Assembly: GCA_933228895.1 (NCBI GenBank) | Contig: OW121848.1 | Coordinates: forward strand, 92,461,470 to 92,525,469 | Reading direction: 5' to 3' | DNA from: Platycnemis pennipes | Lineage: Eukaryota > Arthropoda > Insecta > Odonata > Platycnemididae | Length of the DNA stretch: 64,000 nucleotides | In this document: in pieces, positions 1 through 11,340 of the stretch | Layout of the letters: each line of letters starts with the position of its first letter | Position numbering within the stretch: position 1 is the stretch's first letter | The notes under the pieces: model-generated | Seen by the model: the letters and a program-made list of their open reading frames with translations, nothing else | Told to the model about the DNA's origin: nothing | Databases searched by the model: none | Made by a program: the position numbers and the translations under genes

Positions 1-310
1 ATAGTAAATGCACCATACACGTGCTTTTACAAGATTTTTTCTTCAAGGTTCAATAATCTTTGAAGGAATATGTTTTTATTACTAAGTCAGTCATTTGCTT
101 GAAAAAAATCATGAATGCAAATGCTTGAGTGGAGTTCATATTGGTTACTAGAGTTCAATACGCTTTATTTAAATGCACGACATACTACCTACGTATGCAT
201 CTACAAAACAAAGACTCTGGTCACAATACCGTACCAGCCACCTATTAGCTATGTGGTAGGGGGTGAATCATCACCAATTATGCACTACATCAACAGTATC
301 CACCTTAATT
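1..310. other. AT-rich DNA, no feature seen
   Basis: Ordinary AT-rich sequence. A 65-codon frame at 115-312 has no recognisable domain and runs into the LINE tail that begins just downstream, so I treat it as chance. Confidence 0.5.
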
Positions 311-638
311 GATTGATTGCCGCACTGACAGATGTCCTTTTTTCATCGTACTATTAGGGATATGAATAACGGTAAATATATCCAGTACGAGTGTAGCAAT
401 GGATAACATTGGTAGCTGCATGTTGGTATAAGGACTTAAAGCTAACCCAACTAACAGCATGTTTCTGCAAGTGTGCTTTGCTATTTTTATTTTTTTAAAA
501 TAGTGTAGTCTTGAACAGTACCTATATAAATACTAATCCATTTTTATGCATGATATGTAGTGCATGTTTGGTGAGAATTCACCCCCTGCCACACACCTTT
601 ATGGTGGCTTGCATGGTATTATGTAGATGTAGATGTAT
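311..638 (+). mobile_element. 3' end of CR1/L2-like LINE, 5'-truncated copy
   Basis: This copy aligns almost throughout with the 3' part of the longer element at 2840-3914. The order is the decayed C-terminal codons of the reverse transcriptase ORF, the untranslated stretch with TAGCTGCATGTTGGT, the block TTTTTATGCATGATATG, the block CCCCTGCCACACACC, and a terminal array of GATGTA hexamers at about 620-638. A short tandem repeat in place of poly(A) is usual for CR1/L2-group LINEs. The copy contains only the tail, as expected for aborted target-primed reverse transcription. It has no coding capacity. Confidence 0.85.
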
Positions 639-693
639 CCACCTAATGCACTGAGGGATACATAAAACTAAATTGTGAAAGCGTATTAGTAAC

Positions 694-820
694 CTATATT
701 AATTCTGCCAATCTGGGTTCTATCGCGTAATTATGATCTCTTATCGTTCTCGGGAAAGGAGACATTTTCAATCTACCGTGCCGGCAGTCTATCTTTCTAA
801 TCTTGTTTTCCTGATCGAAC
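694..820 (-). mobile_element. C-terminal coding scrap of the CR1/L2-like LINE, inverted
   Basis: On the minus strand the last 40 codons before the stop at 694 read KIRKIDCRHGRLKMSPFPRT and then IRDHN. This matches the C-terminus of the element at 2911-3684 (VREIDCRTDRFKMSFFPRT, IRDTN). The fragment has no hexamer tail and starts inside the coding region. It lies only 55 bp from the plus-strand copy at 311-638 but in the opposite orientation, so the two are separate insertions or were rearranged. The longer frame that continues to 1032 is not supported by homology beyond this point. Confidence 0.75.
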
Positions 821-859
821 CTTACGTCATCAGCACAGCCTCGCCACAGTCCTGAAGGT

Positions 860-1640
860 GGCATATAATGAAGCGGGAAAAGCATTAAGTGAAGGAGAGC
901 ATTTATCAGCTGGGCGCGGGTCGTTAAACACAGCAACCGCAGTTCGCGGACGCCGAGTCGACAGTTTTGCGCATTTAACTTCCAACTGCGACCGTGTAAA
1001 CTTGACTTGCCTTGCGCTTGGAAAAGTGCCAACGCTAGGAGTTCGCCGAGCTGGGGCTCAATACGGGTGTGGGGGTGCAGAGGGAAGAGCTTTCAAGGGG
1101 GTTGTGGCAGGAGAAGGAGGAGGAGGGAGAAGTGGTAGGGCTTGTAAGACGAGGAGAGTTGTCGGTGACGGTTCGGGAGGGGAGAGAGTGGATGGCGCTT
1201 TTACGAGAGCTGACAAGAGAGAATGAGGGGAAATATGGAGTTGTGACGTAGGTCGCTGACGTCATTCGATCCCGGTGCGGTGGTGGGAGGGGGGTGTGGT
1301 TTGGTGCTGGCGGACTCCACCCTTGTTAAGCATGGGTCGTACTGTTCAGAAGGGTGTGAGGGGAGGAGGAAGGAATAGTGGGGATGAGATATCGCGTGCG
1401 TCTTTGCTGACGTCACGGGCACGTTGATTGCGTCATTGCCGCACGCTCCGAGGGAGATTGCGGCATTTTCATCGCGGGGAATTCGACTCTCCCCTCCAGT
1501 AACCATCAATCCCAACTCCTTTAGCGACCGAGATGGTTCCGGCTCCATCATGGGTGATTTCAACGAGCGACTCTCGAGGAGATGAGGATAGAAAGGAATC
1601 GGTGTGGACGTCGTATGACGTCAACGGCATTCTTTTTTTT
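860..1640. other. GC-rich island with CRE cluster
   Basis: GC- and CpG-rich block between AT-rich flanks, purine-rich on the plus strand at 1060-1250. It holds three perfect TGACGTCA palindromes (1257-1264, 1408-1415, 1616-1623). Open frames of 60-122 codons exist on both strands (for example 858-1226 plus and 1201-1563 minus). They overlap each other and have the low-complexity composition of the island, so none is called as a gene. The block is a plausible promoter or enhancer, but no transcription start is fixed by sequence. Confidence 0.5.
1257..1623. promoter_or_regulatory. Three CRE/ATF palindromes (TGACGTCA)
   Basis: Perfect 8-bp palindromes TGACGTCA occur at 1257, 1408 and 1616. This is the established binding site of CREB/ATF bZIP dimers. 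A fourth copy in the window is at 56904, inside another GC-rich island. That these sites are functional is inference from clustering and island context. Confidence 0.45.
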
Positions 1641-2839
1641 GGCACGAAGCATGAGCACGAAAAAAATACACTGGCTTGATCCCGCTCTCTTGACCTCGAA
1701 ACTCTCCCCGTTTCATTTCCCGAGCATTATTTCAACTCGCGTTCCCTCTCGACATCCCTTCTTTTCCAAGATAATTTTTTTAGTTGTGAAATGTATCCAG
1801 GGCAGATCCAAGAGAGTGGCTCTTAGGTGGATGAAATTAGTGCATGCTAGGTGATCTATTTTGTATATGTAGATCCAACCAAATCATAATCACGCCGGGC
1901 ACTCATTGGTTAGTACGCTAGAATGCCTTTGATGCTTAAGGACACTCATGAATTGATTAATGATATCACTTTTCACCCAAATTACTCGGCAAGAAAAACA
2001 AAGCAGGTACAATAAAAATATGATCTGTTATTAGAAGAATTGTGTTGAAACTCACTATCAGATCGTCGGTATAAATCAAATATCTTTCATAAATTCAAGA
2101 AATACAGCTTCTTTGAAGGTATCTGAAGTACGTTTAAAAGTTCAGCGTTGCCATACTAGTCTTAAGAGGCAAGTATGCATAAGGTGTTGGAGATTAGGTA
2201 TACGCTTTGACTATTTTGACATTTTTGGGTACAGGGTCAACATAGGAAAACGAATGGAAATAAGATTATGGTGGTGGATTTTTGTGGATCTTAGCATGTT
2301 TGCATGAACCCCTAATATGTATGTACATACAAAGCATGTCTGTAGTACTTCTCAGATTTTTCATCGCATGTTGGATGATAAAAGAGAATTGTAGTGTGTC
2401 ACGAGTGATATTAATTTTAATCCCTTATTAGGCAGGTAATATAAGCAAATGTAGTGCGTGTGTGAAGTGAATTTTTGGTGATAACTCACACCCTCGAGGT
2501 GGCTTGAAGTAGAAGTAGTAGTTGCTGTAAGGGTGCATCGACGGATGAGGTCATTTTGCACTGGCTTGCAGGTCTCATGCTTCTCAGATTTTTCTTCCTT
2601 TCTTAGCCCTACATGAGGCATGTGGTGAGACATGGATTGACATGAAAACTAAACTGTGTTGAACTTCGGCCTGACGGTATAACGCTTTGTGGAACCCTTC
2701 CTATTATCTCCACATAGGACTGCAGCTAGTTCACCCATCTATTGGCGCTTTTCCCCTGGACCTCTTGCAATTGACCTTAACCTCTTGCCTGGCCTTTGAA
2801 CGATACACCTAAAATAGCGGAGGTAAGTCTGACTTCACC
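1641..2839. other. Unassigned DNA
   Basis: No recognisable gene or repeat. Frames of 60-90 codons on both strands lack domains. A strong splice-donor-like string GGAG|GTAAGT lies at 2821-2829, but no exon can be attached to it. Confidence 0.4.
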
Positions 2840-3914
2840 TCTTGAGGAATCTTATTTTAATGACGTTTCTTCGATGCATACGGTAGTGTCTGGTACTACT
2901 GAGTACTTGTCTATTTGCCGATGACGCAGTAGTGTACAGGGAAATTCTATGCCCAAACGATAAAGAATATTTAAATATTGACCTACAAGCAATTGAAACT
3001 TGGTGTGATACATGGCAGTTAGAATTAAACTTTAAGAAATGTCTTGTAATGAATTTTTGGAAAAAGAATAGCTCTCCTCCTACCACTTACAAAATAAGTA
3101 ATAATGAATTAACAAACGTGGAATCCATTAAATATCTTGGAATAAGATTGACAAATGATCTTTCCTGGGGTAAACACATTCGTGAAATAATGGGTCAAGC
3201 GAATCGCAAACTGGGTTTCATTAAAAGAGTATTGGGTAAATGTGACGATCATGTACGAGAAATCAGCTACTTTTCCCTTGTTAGACCTCATTTGGAATAT
3301 GCTGCCAGTGTATGGGATCCCTACGAAATCGGTCTAAGTAATGAACTTGAACGGGTGCAGCGAAGATCGGCAAGATTTGTAAAGGGACGATACGATAATT
3401 ATATTAGCGTAACCAGTCTATTAAATGAATTGAAATGGGAATCATTGTCAGATCGCAGGTTGAAATTTAGACTTAATCTCTTCCACAAATTCCAAGGCAA
3501 TATTTTCAGTAATGATGTTAAAAATATTTTACGAACCCCAACTTACTATGGCAGACTGGACCATAATCATAAAGTTAGAGAAATTGATTGCCGAACTGAC
3601 CGATTCAAAATGTCCTTTTTCCCTCGCACAATAAGAGATACGAATAACGGTAAATATGTCCTATCGGAGAGTAGCAATGAATAGCATTGGTAGCTGCATG
3701 TTGGTGTGAGTACTTGAAGCTAGCCCTACTAACAGAATGTTTTTGCATGTTTTCTTTGCAATTTCTATCTTTATAAATAGTGTAGTTCTGACTACTATAT
3801 TAATACTATTCCTTTTTTATGCATGATATGTAGTGCATGTTTGGTGAGCAATCACCCCCTGCCACACACCCTTGTGGTGGCTTGCAGGGTATTATGTAGA
3901 TGTAGATGTAGATG
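2840..3914 (+). mobile_element. CR1/L2-like LINE, 5'-truncated, with RT domain and hexamer tail
   Basis: The largest copy of this family in the window. The coding part (about 2890-3684) starts inside the reverse transcriptase palm, followed by the thumb and C-terminal region. The endonuclease and fingers are missing. The 3' UTR follows from 3685, and the element ends in GATGTA repeats at about 3895-3913. Related tails are at 311-638 and 6586-6645. The 5' boundary is approximate because sequence before the catalytic box is already degenerate. Tail type and C-terminal motifs favour the CR1/L2 group; an assignment to another clade such as Jockey is not excluded. Confidence 0.85.
2890..3684 (+). 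pseudogene. Reverse transcriptase fragment of CR1/L2-like LINE
   Basis: An open stretch of about 260 codons runs from a stop at 2884 to the stop at 3684. The RT catalytic box LFADDAVVYR lies at 2911-2940, with the two aspartates that bind the catalytic metals at 2920-2925. Next come a thumb motif KYLGIRLTNDLSWGKHI and LVRPHLEYAASVWDP, and finally the characteristic C-terminal string KMSFFPRTIRDTN. These are standard features of the RT of arthropod CR1/L2/Jockey-type LINEs. RT motifs before the FADD box and the AP-type endonuclease are absent, so the product cannot be active. The long uninterrupted frame suggests a fairly young insertion compared with the RTE copies elsewhere in the window. 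Confidence 0.85.
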
Positions 3915-6585
3915 AGTTCATTCCAAGAGATCCGGAGAATTCGGTGGTACACCTGTTCGGTCCGTCGTCGGTCCTTGTTCGTCAACTTCTAATTCCTTTC
4001 CTATCTGCGTATTTAATAGTTCACCTCTTGGCTGTGTGAGTTGTAATGCTTTTCTTATTAAGTCACAAATAATTTAGTCGCATACAACTTATGCGAAAAT
4101 GTTGACCTCTGAAGCACAATCTCGCGGTAGCTTCGAAGTTTCTCTGTAGATAAAGGTCTTCAAAGATTAGTTTTTCACTGGAGATTTCTTAACAATGAGT
4201 GAATTAAACGTACAGACCTAAAATTGCACACTTATTAGGTTCAAGAGACGAGAGGAAATACGTGTCAACTGCGCGTATTTTATCCACCTCCTGTTGGCAA
4301 GCGTGTTGGGTGAATACTGGAGCCAGGGAGTGTGTCAGTATTTAGTATCCCAGATTGGAGGTCTCCATGGCCCACCACGATTGGCAGAAAAAACAGAGAG
4401 AAGAGCAACAGAGTGGGCTACACTTGCAGAACTTCGGAATGCGCGGGTGCTTCGATTGGACTGGATGGTGTACGCACGAAAGTTATGACTCAAATGCGTC
4501 ACTTTCAGCCTCTCATCGAGGTTTCGGTGGCATTTGAATGAAGGATAATCTTTCACCTCTCAAAACTGGTGATATGCGAAGCGTACCTTAATGCACGTTC
4601 ATACGGACACCAAGGCACTGAAGAGAATGGAGAATCCAAATAGGGACTAAGCGGAAAACGGCCGAAGGGACAAGCCTGTTTTTTGCTTTGTTGGAATGGG
4701 AAGGTAATGGCTGCATTTCAACAAGTGACTACCATTTGTGAGAGTTTTAGAATTCGAGTGGGGCTATTCACTCGTATATTATGCTCGATTCCATCACGAA
4801 AACAAGATTAGGAAGAATAGCCTGCCCATGGTTAAGGTTTTAGGTGACTTTCTTCCTGAGATGTAAAAGAGAGATCATAATAGGTAACACTATAACGTAA
4901 TAGGAGGGTGTATTGTGGGGTAGTATGGGCTGTAATGCACCTGAAATAAGAACTTTACCAGAAAGTGTAAACTGCACTCAAGCATCCATAGTGGAAATGA
5001 TACTTTAATGCAGTGTAACAAAGTATTGTATGCCTAGTTCATCAATAAATATTATATTCCTTCGAAGCAACTAATCATTTTTTACGTGCATGTGAATGTA
5101 TAACTAACACGTGAACACCAAATAGCAGTTGGTGCATGTGTACAGGCGTAGTAGGAGCGTGGTGATAAATACCTCTCGTCAAACACCGTCAAGGTTTAGG
5201 ACTCACCATAGATATTCTAAATGTAGAATTCATGAAATAGATATCCACTGATTACGCTTTCTTTGGTACAGAATTTTCCTTGCCAAGGCTTGTTGCTTGA
5301 AAAGGATCTTAAAAAAGTATTGTCTGCTGAAAGACAGCCAAGAGGGGATGAATGTCTTTCAAAGTCACTTTTCGGTATAATGCAAGTCTTACTGCACCAA
5401 CGGCTCGGAATGTAGAGCAGGAAAGTTCTGGTTCGCCTTCTCTAAAGGTAGATTTTATCCCCCCTCCTGAAGTCTAATCATCGACACCGAATATTAGACC
5501 AAAAGTGCAAGTCAAGCTACTTTTCACCATAGTCTTCACGGTGCAACTGTTACGCCCAGTTAAACAAATTCTAGAGCGTTGAGTTGAGGATACTAAATCA
5601 TTGAGTAGAACCTAGTAAAAAGTAAATAAGACTGGGCAAAAATGTCACCTAAGTGCTTGCGCATATAACAGAATTTTGAGGACTGAATTTCAATTTTAGA
5701 CCATTTTCACCTAAATACTCTCATTCGCCAACACTGGGTTGCCACTACTTATCTCCGAAAATATATTTACCGGATTTTTTTGGAATGATTTTTGCGAAAG
5801 TTTCCCATGATGCCCATAAAGCACCTTTAAATCCATATATTCGTTCAATGCTCTTTTTCCGTTGCAGGGAACTCATTGTCGAAAGGGTTGCTCTGCTTTT
5901 TCTCACGAGAAAGAAGAAAGCATAAAACAGGTTTGAAACAGCCACGTTTATGTCACACGCGCCATGATCGTAAATTTCGCGTCTTCAATAAAAAGCTAAG
6001 CATAAAGCTTTTAGTGGACCATGCATGGTTACGCGTCCTCTTATGAATTTAACGGTGGAAACTACTGAAGCGAAGTTCTATGCCCATAAATTACCCCATA
6101 AATCTTCAAACTAATGTCTTCACCTGTGCCCATGTAAAAAATCACACGTCTAGATAAAAATGGCCCGCTCATAGCGGTGTTGACCTATATATTTGATGCA
6201 TTTAATTTCACATCCACAAAAATGAGCGTAATTATGAAAAATTTCATTACATTTTCTCCAATTACTTTACACAATTTAGCCCATGAAGGTCGCCTACATT
6301 TTTAATCCAAACCCATAATCTGTTGAACGTGATGAACGCTGAATTTCGGGTATACAAGTGCAGAGAATGTATTTACTGTGATCAAATCTACTCCTGTTAC
6401 TTCCTCTATAATACTGTCTTCTAAATTAAATTCTACATAAGTTTCTTGTGAACTCCGCAAATGATAAGCCTTCAGTACTGCAACCTCAGCATCTATACGT
6501 CAATCAAGGGGTTTTATCTTCTTTGATTTTGCCCTTACCTCGTTCATATGGGGTCTATATTTATTCTGAAGGTTTATTCCATGGG
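3915..6585. other. Unassigned DNA
   Basis: About 2.7 kb of intermediate-GC sequence with no recognised gene, repeat family or RNA. Overlapping frames of 60-73 codons at 4294-4556 occur on both strands and have no domain. A short hairpin is possible around 5320-5337 (GTCTGCTGAAAGACAG). Confidence 0.4.
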
Positions 6586-6645
6586 AAATCCCTGCCACAC
6601 GCTCTTGAGGTGGCTTGCAGGGCATTTGAAGGTAGATGTAGATGA
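6586..6645 (+). mobile_element. CR1/L2-like LINE 3' terminus, solo tail
   Basis: A 60-bp scrap containing CCCTGCCACACGCTC, GGTGGCTTGCAGGG and two to three GATGTA units. It matches the last 60 bp of the copies ending at 638 and 3914. It shows how short insertions of this family can be. Confidence 0.8.
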
Positions 6646-6960
6646 ATGAAAACTTTAAAAATTTAAAAATCTAGTGATTGTGACGGAATTGCAGGTATTT
6701 TCACGCGAGATTTCTATCTGTCAAAGATGCGACATCAAACTTTCATTATTTCTTGTGCTGGACGGTGTAAAGTCTTGAATGAGGCTATAAATTACTCTTG
6801 ATGTTGCTCCCAAAGAACTAGACAGCCTTTCAGATAGGCCTTGCGTCTTAATCAGTGCGTAAATGAGCTCAATGAACAGCTCATTGCACACTTAAAATAA
6901 TATCACTTTTACGGTTAATTTTTTTTCTGGGGTGTAAATTAGCTATGGAATCTTAATTGT

Positions 6961-7036
6961 AGCGTTGGCTAGCTGATATCAACTCTTTGATGGTTATGAG
7001 CGTTGGCTAGCTGATATCACCTCTTTGATGATTATA
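6961..7036 (+). repeat. Tandem duplication of a 38-bp unit
   Basis: Two adjacent copies begin with AGCGTTGGCTAGCTGATATC at 6961 and 6999 and differ at only a few positions. The near-identity suggests a recent replication-slippage or unequal-exchange event. Confidence 0.85.
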
Positions 7037-7853
7037 GTGTTCAAGTTCAGATTACGACAGCAACATCCCGGTTCCTACTTGAGAAACGTATTGAGGGTGT
7101 TCCAATAGTAGCATTTCATCGGTCTGAAGAGACGCTAAGCATATCGCTAGGTACACAATTAGCCAATTACAGTTTTTCTTCTTTCTACTCTGTTCCCAGA
7201 AGTTACATTTAAGTTACCCACACAAATTACCGCCGCTGTCAGCCACCTTGCCTCGTATCAGGTTCAATGCGCATGACCTGATGATACTGCACCACAGCGA
7301 AACTATGGTCATGAGCAGTGAATTCTCGCTGAATAATTTTTCATTGTTGATGATTTTCTTCATCCTCCTTCGTTGTCGACATAATTCCTTTCTATTCTTA
7401 GTTTTCTTGTTTAATATTAAGATGACTTCAGCTGTTGAGGTCCTCTTGTAATGATGCCAATAATTCGATGTCTTTCGTTTAGTATACGCACTTTTGTAAC
7501 AAGCACCCACCAATTAACCACTCCCCTTCAATTAGGAAAAATGTTTTGCCAATTAGGTTAAGAGAAGAATGCGATTTGTGTTCGGTCATTGGGGACAAAA
7601 TTAGCTTCATATCATAAAATTTGAACCGCTTTATTCGAACAAATTTGGATGCAATCTGCTGACGTATTCCATTTTACTTGGTGTCAAACCATTTAGTTTG
7701 AATCGCTGCTTAAACATACATTCTTTTTTTATCAGCAGTAAAAGAGAAACATTATTGAGTCGATCCTATTAGCATCCATAATATTCGGAAAGAGTGCTTT
7801 TTGAGATGAGCAAAGTTAGATAAAATGGGGAGATACATATCATACCTGTTTGT
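7037..7853. other. Unassigned DNA
   Basis: AT-rich. A minus-strand frame of 99 codons (7214-7513) overlaps a plus-strand frame of 67 codons. Neither shows a domain, so no gene is called. Confidence 0.4.
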
Positions 7854-7928
7854 GAGTTATTTTCGAATTTTCCACCCATGCATACCTCTCCAAAGGTGTG
7901 GAGGGGTGTAAAATTCAAAAATAACCTC
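7854..7928. repeat. Fold-back element (imperfect inverted repeat, 24/25-bp arms)
   Basis: Left arm 7854-7877 and right arm 7904-7928 are reverse complements with about three differences. The 26-bp centre contains a smaller CCTCTCC/GGAGG pairing. The whole 75-bp block could extrude as a cruciform. It may be a tiny MITE or a decayed palindrome; no clear target-site duplication was identified. Confidence 0.6.
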
Positions 7929-7969
7929 AGGCTATGTCGATCCACTTGAGGGTTACATGCCTCTGACTA

Positions 7970-8440
7970 CATCGCATCTACACGCAAGGGAAAATAACTC
8001 CCACGGTCCGAAGCGGCGGTTTCGCAGGTACCGCGATAACAGCGTGACCCTTGACTCCCGGAGGGAAATCTTCGCGGGCTCCAAGGGTTTTCCAGGCGTT
8101 CAATACGGGTTCCTGATTTTTTTCTTTATCCCAGGGTTATCGGCGACGGGCCTCCTCGCCTCCGACAGGGTCGAGGGGGCGGGCGTCCGCGATGATGACC
8201 CCGATGATGCAGAGGGAAAGAGGGGGAGAGTGCGGTCTCATTTTTTCCCAAGAGATAGGATAGGCAGGGAGGGAGTAGAAGGACGGACGATATTATGAGC
8301 GTGGGTAACGTCGGTCGTTTGGGGAAGGGTGTAGTGGCTGTATCGGGAAGTGAGCGGAGGACCTCGTTTGCCCTCTGACCCCGCGGGGATGCTTGGGTAA
8401 CACCTCCCAAGGTGATGGTTCCCGGGATTATAAACGCACC
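7970..8440. other. GC-rich island
   Basis: CpG-rich block between AT-rich flanks. Overlapping frames on both strands (7957-8298 plus, 8126-8504 minus) reflect base composition. No splice-framed exon is recognised. It could be a regulatory island. Confidence 0.4.
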
Positions 8441-8599
8441 ATATATACTCGTCTTTGGGTATCACGCTGCGATAAAAAAGTGTAACTTCCATCATATATA
8501 GCAATGAATCGAAATCGACAAAAATCTATACATGGCGATGGAGTGATGAAAATTGAATCACAGTTCATACTGATACTTAAATATTGAACCGAAAACTGG

Positions 8600-8770
8600 T
8601 TGCTGTAGCCAGGTCCCTATCGTGTAGGCCTGGAAACCCTATAGTCGCAGGTTCGAGCCCCGCATCGGGCATGGATGTTGTGTTTGTCTCAGGTTTCAGA
8701 GTTTAGTTTAGACGGTGGACAAAATCTTAGTTCTTAAATCACCTAAAACCCATGCTAATACATACTTGTC
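8600..8770 (+). mobile_element. tRNA-derived SINE
   Basis: Box A-like TAGCCAGGTCC at 8606-8616 and an exact box B GGTTCGAGCCC at 8650-8660 are spaced as in an RNA polymerase III promoter. The segment after box B (GGGCATGGATGTTGTGTTTG) resembles the same position of the elements at 14010, 55550 and 60740-60910 (inverted). No acceptor stem or plausible cloverleaf is formed, so this is a SINE head and not a tRNA gene. Confidence 0.65.
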
Positions 8771-10254
8771 ATCATGAGTCGAATATTGCTCATTTCTTTC
8801 ACCATGCTCGATTGGTTAATTCAATCGACTAAGTATTGAATCCGGTGATGTAGTCCAAACGGAATTGTTTACTCGTTCATTATGCATGACTGACATACCC
8901 TTACGAAGTCTTACTAGGTTTATACAGATCATGAGTTGATATCACAGTACATTGCACATTGCATAACATTGCACATGAGATGAATTCGCATATTAAAATG
9001 ATTACGCATATTTCATCCATGTCTGACACTTTATTCTACCGCATATATTTAGTGTAATTTAGCTTCTTATATACTCTCGCAAATGTCATTTCTCATCACG
9101 TATTACAGTCATATAATTAACTAGTACAAGCTCAAGGTAAAATATCGCATGGGTAAGTATAGCATTTTAGAATTACACTGCAAGCCCCTTAACATGGAAA
9201 TCGAATTGTTAAGCGGTGCTCCGATTTCCTTCATGGACAATTTCCACTTAGCGAGCACAGGTGTAATTGGAATAAGTACTCGGTCTATAACGCGAAATTC
9301 TGATTGATGACAATTTCCAGTAAGAAATTACAAATTCGTCGTCAACAGATTGTAGAATTACACTCTGGAGGGTATGATCCCCCTCATACTTTCCCGCATA
9401 GCCTGCACGTCCGTTGATGCATCTGGTACCCATGTAATTAATCAGCAAAGTTTTAGCCGGACGTATGGAGGTTTTTTCCCGAGTTTAAACCCGTAATTTA
9501 CGGCAGGTATAGCTTCTTTCTCCTAGAATATGAAGCCGAATATGATATTGAAAATTGCATATCTCTGCCGATATATAGGGATATCTTACACACATATAGC
9601 CGGAATGGGAAAAAAAACAATTAAATTGACTTTGATGACGTGACGTGGCGGTTAAAAAGGTGATGGTAGTAGTTTTGTGCTTTATGATTGGTGAGGATCG
9701 GACTGGTGGCAATAGCTATAGTACACGCTTCCATCCCATCGATGCCCAAATCCAAACCCGAAGAGAGGTGGGATTTTTTTTCAGCAGGAAAAGCTCTCAA
9801 CAATACAGGCGTCGGACCGGTGGCGAATGGCGTTACAATTTACGTTGGTTAAACTGGCAGATCCTTCAAGGTGAGGGCACGAGAGCACAAGAGGTGCTTT
9901 ACTAGTGGCAATGCGGATCAGTCACACTTTGCTTAGCAACTATGGGAGGAAGTCCACTCCAGCAACTTCCACCTTGAGATACTCAACCAAGAAAGGAGGC
10001 CCGACGCCTGGGAGCACTTGGATATAATAAGAGGTTTTACTGGTGAAAAACTTTTATTAAATGAACACATTTTTATGACATGTTCTCCCCTCCTAGATTT
10101 TACCTTCACCAAAAAAAATGCCAGCCATCGTTCCTGCCGGCTTCCCTGCCCAACCCCATTTGAAACCACTAGATCCCCACGTTAATCCCTCCACCTCCCC
10201 CAGCTATGGTCAGATCCTATTCCCCCTCCCGCCCTTCTGCTCACCCCACCTTGT
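8771..10254. other. Unassigned DNA with short direct repeats
   Basis: AT-rich. The strings TAGAATTACACT (near 9167 and 9353) and GACAATTTCCA (near 9236 and 9309) each occur twice within 200 bp, which suggests an old duplicated or mobile segment at about 9160-9365. No gene is recognised. Confidence 0.35.
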
Positions 10255-10375
10255 TTTTAGACTTGACTATATAAGCTCAAGTGTTTTTTTTATTATTTCA
10301 CCTGATGATGTCGACTCTTCGACGAAGCCGGTCGTAACCATTACAAATTTCTTTTGAATTGTTACCAAGTTGTGG
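10255..10375 (+). mobile_element. Hammerhead-like retroelement end (candidate Penelope-like relic)
   Basis: CTGATGA at 10302-10308 is followed by a 5-bp stem (GTCGA 10310-10314, TCGAC 10319-10323, loop CTCT) and GAAG at 10324-10327, then CCGGTCGTAACC. The order CUGAUGA, stem II, GAAA is the conserved core of hammerhead ribozymes, which are known to lie in the terminal repeats of Penelope-like elements and retrozymes. Here the last core base is G instead of A, so self-cleavage would probably be impaired. The downstream stretch with TTGTGGGTACTTTTC is placed like the TGTGG block in the 62.6-kb element. Membership in a Penelope-like family is inference. Confidence 0.5.
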
Positions 10376-10559
10376 GTACTTTTCATTGTTTGCAATGGTT
10401 TAGGCATCACCCTATCCTGATCGCTACCATTTAAGAGTAAGAGCCTTCTGTTGTAAATGGTGAAATATTGACGTCGGGTTTTGCTCCAAACTTTCCTAAG
10501 TTGTTAAAAAAATTCCTGCCTCTAAACAATTACCAACATATTAATGTCGCGAAAAAAAC

Positions 10560-10970
10560 ATTTATCTGTCTTCTTCCGTGAATAACTACGCGGGAGGGCC
10601 TAGAGCCAAGAGGGCTCCTTCGCGGAATGAAATATGAGAACCAACGGTCCCGGGATCGATAGTCCTACACCCTCTTCCTTCCTCCACCGCAACCCTCCCC
10701 ATCCTCCCCGTGGAGGAGTACCGAAGGGGTGTGTGTGTGTGTGTTTGCTCCTCCCCACAAACTCCAACCTCCCTCCTCCTTCGCCCCTCGACTCGCTGCT
10801 CTCTCGCGACCCAGTTACTTCCCTTTTAATGCCCCGACCACCCCTTCGTTCCATTCCATCCTCATCCACCCTCGCCGTCCCTCCCCCTCCCTTCCGACGT
10901 CACGCCTATCCGTGCCATCTCATTGGCCATCGCATTTTCGGGGTCCGCCAATCGTGAGACTTTCACCGGT
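10560..10970. other. GC-rich polypyrimidine island with (GT)n
   Basis: The plus strand is strongly C/T-rich, with a (GT)8 microsatellite at 10729-10744. Overlapping frames on both strands are compositional. No gene is called. Confidence 0.45.
10729..10744 (+). repeat. (GT)n microsatellite
   Basis: Eight uninterrupted GT units inside a pyrimidine-rich island. Confidence 0.95.
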
Positions 10971-11340
10971 CCGTTATTTTTAGTTTCATAGTCGGTTTTT
11001 TTTACAATGAGCATTTGGCGAACGAATTTTTAAACAAGCCCACCTTGCGTGCGGATTGAATTCCTCGCTGGTAATCTAACGATATGATTTCCGGCGGATA
11101 ATGAGAACTGCAAGTATTCTCGACGCTACTTTTTTTCCTCCACAGGATTACGCCGAGAGCGAAGGGGCGTATTGAGGTCTCATGTCTAATTGTGAAGGAA
11201 ACGATCATCTAAAACTTTTAGATTGAATTCCTTCTCTCACAAAAAATTATACGCACAAAGAGGTGCTTACCTGATTAGATTACGAAATGTGAACACAACA
11301 CACAGCTTTGACGGCCATTGGAAAGCATATTAATGGTGTT

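Noticed and set aside
2821..2829. Strong donor-like GGAG|GTAAGT
   Set aside because: No exon or coding frame can be attached; it lies next to a LINE 5' truncation point.
8600..8680. Functional tRNA gene
   Set aside because: Box A/B-like strings are present, but no acceptor stem or anticodon arm can be folded; interpreted as a SINE head.
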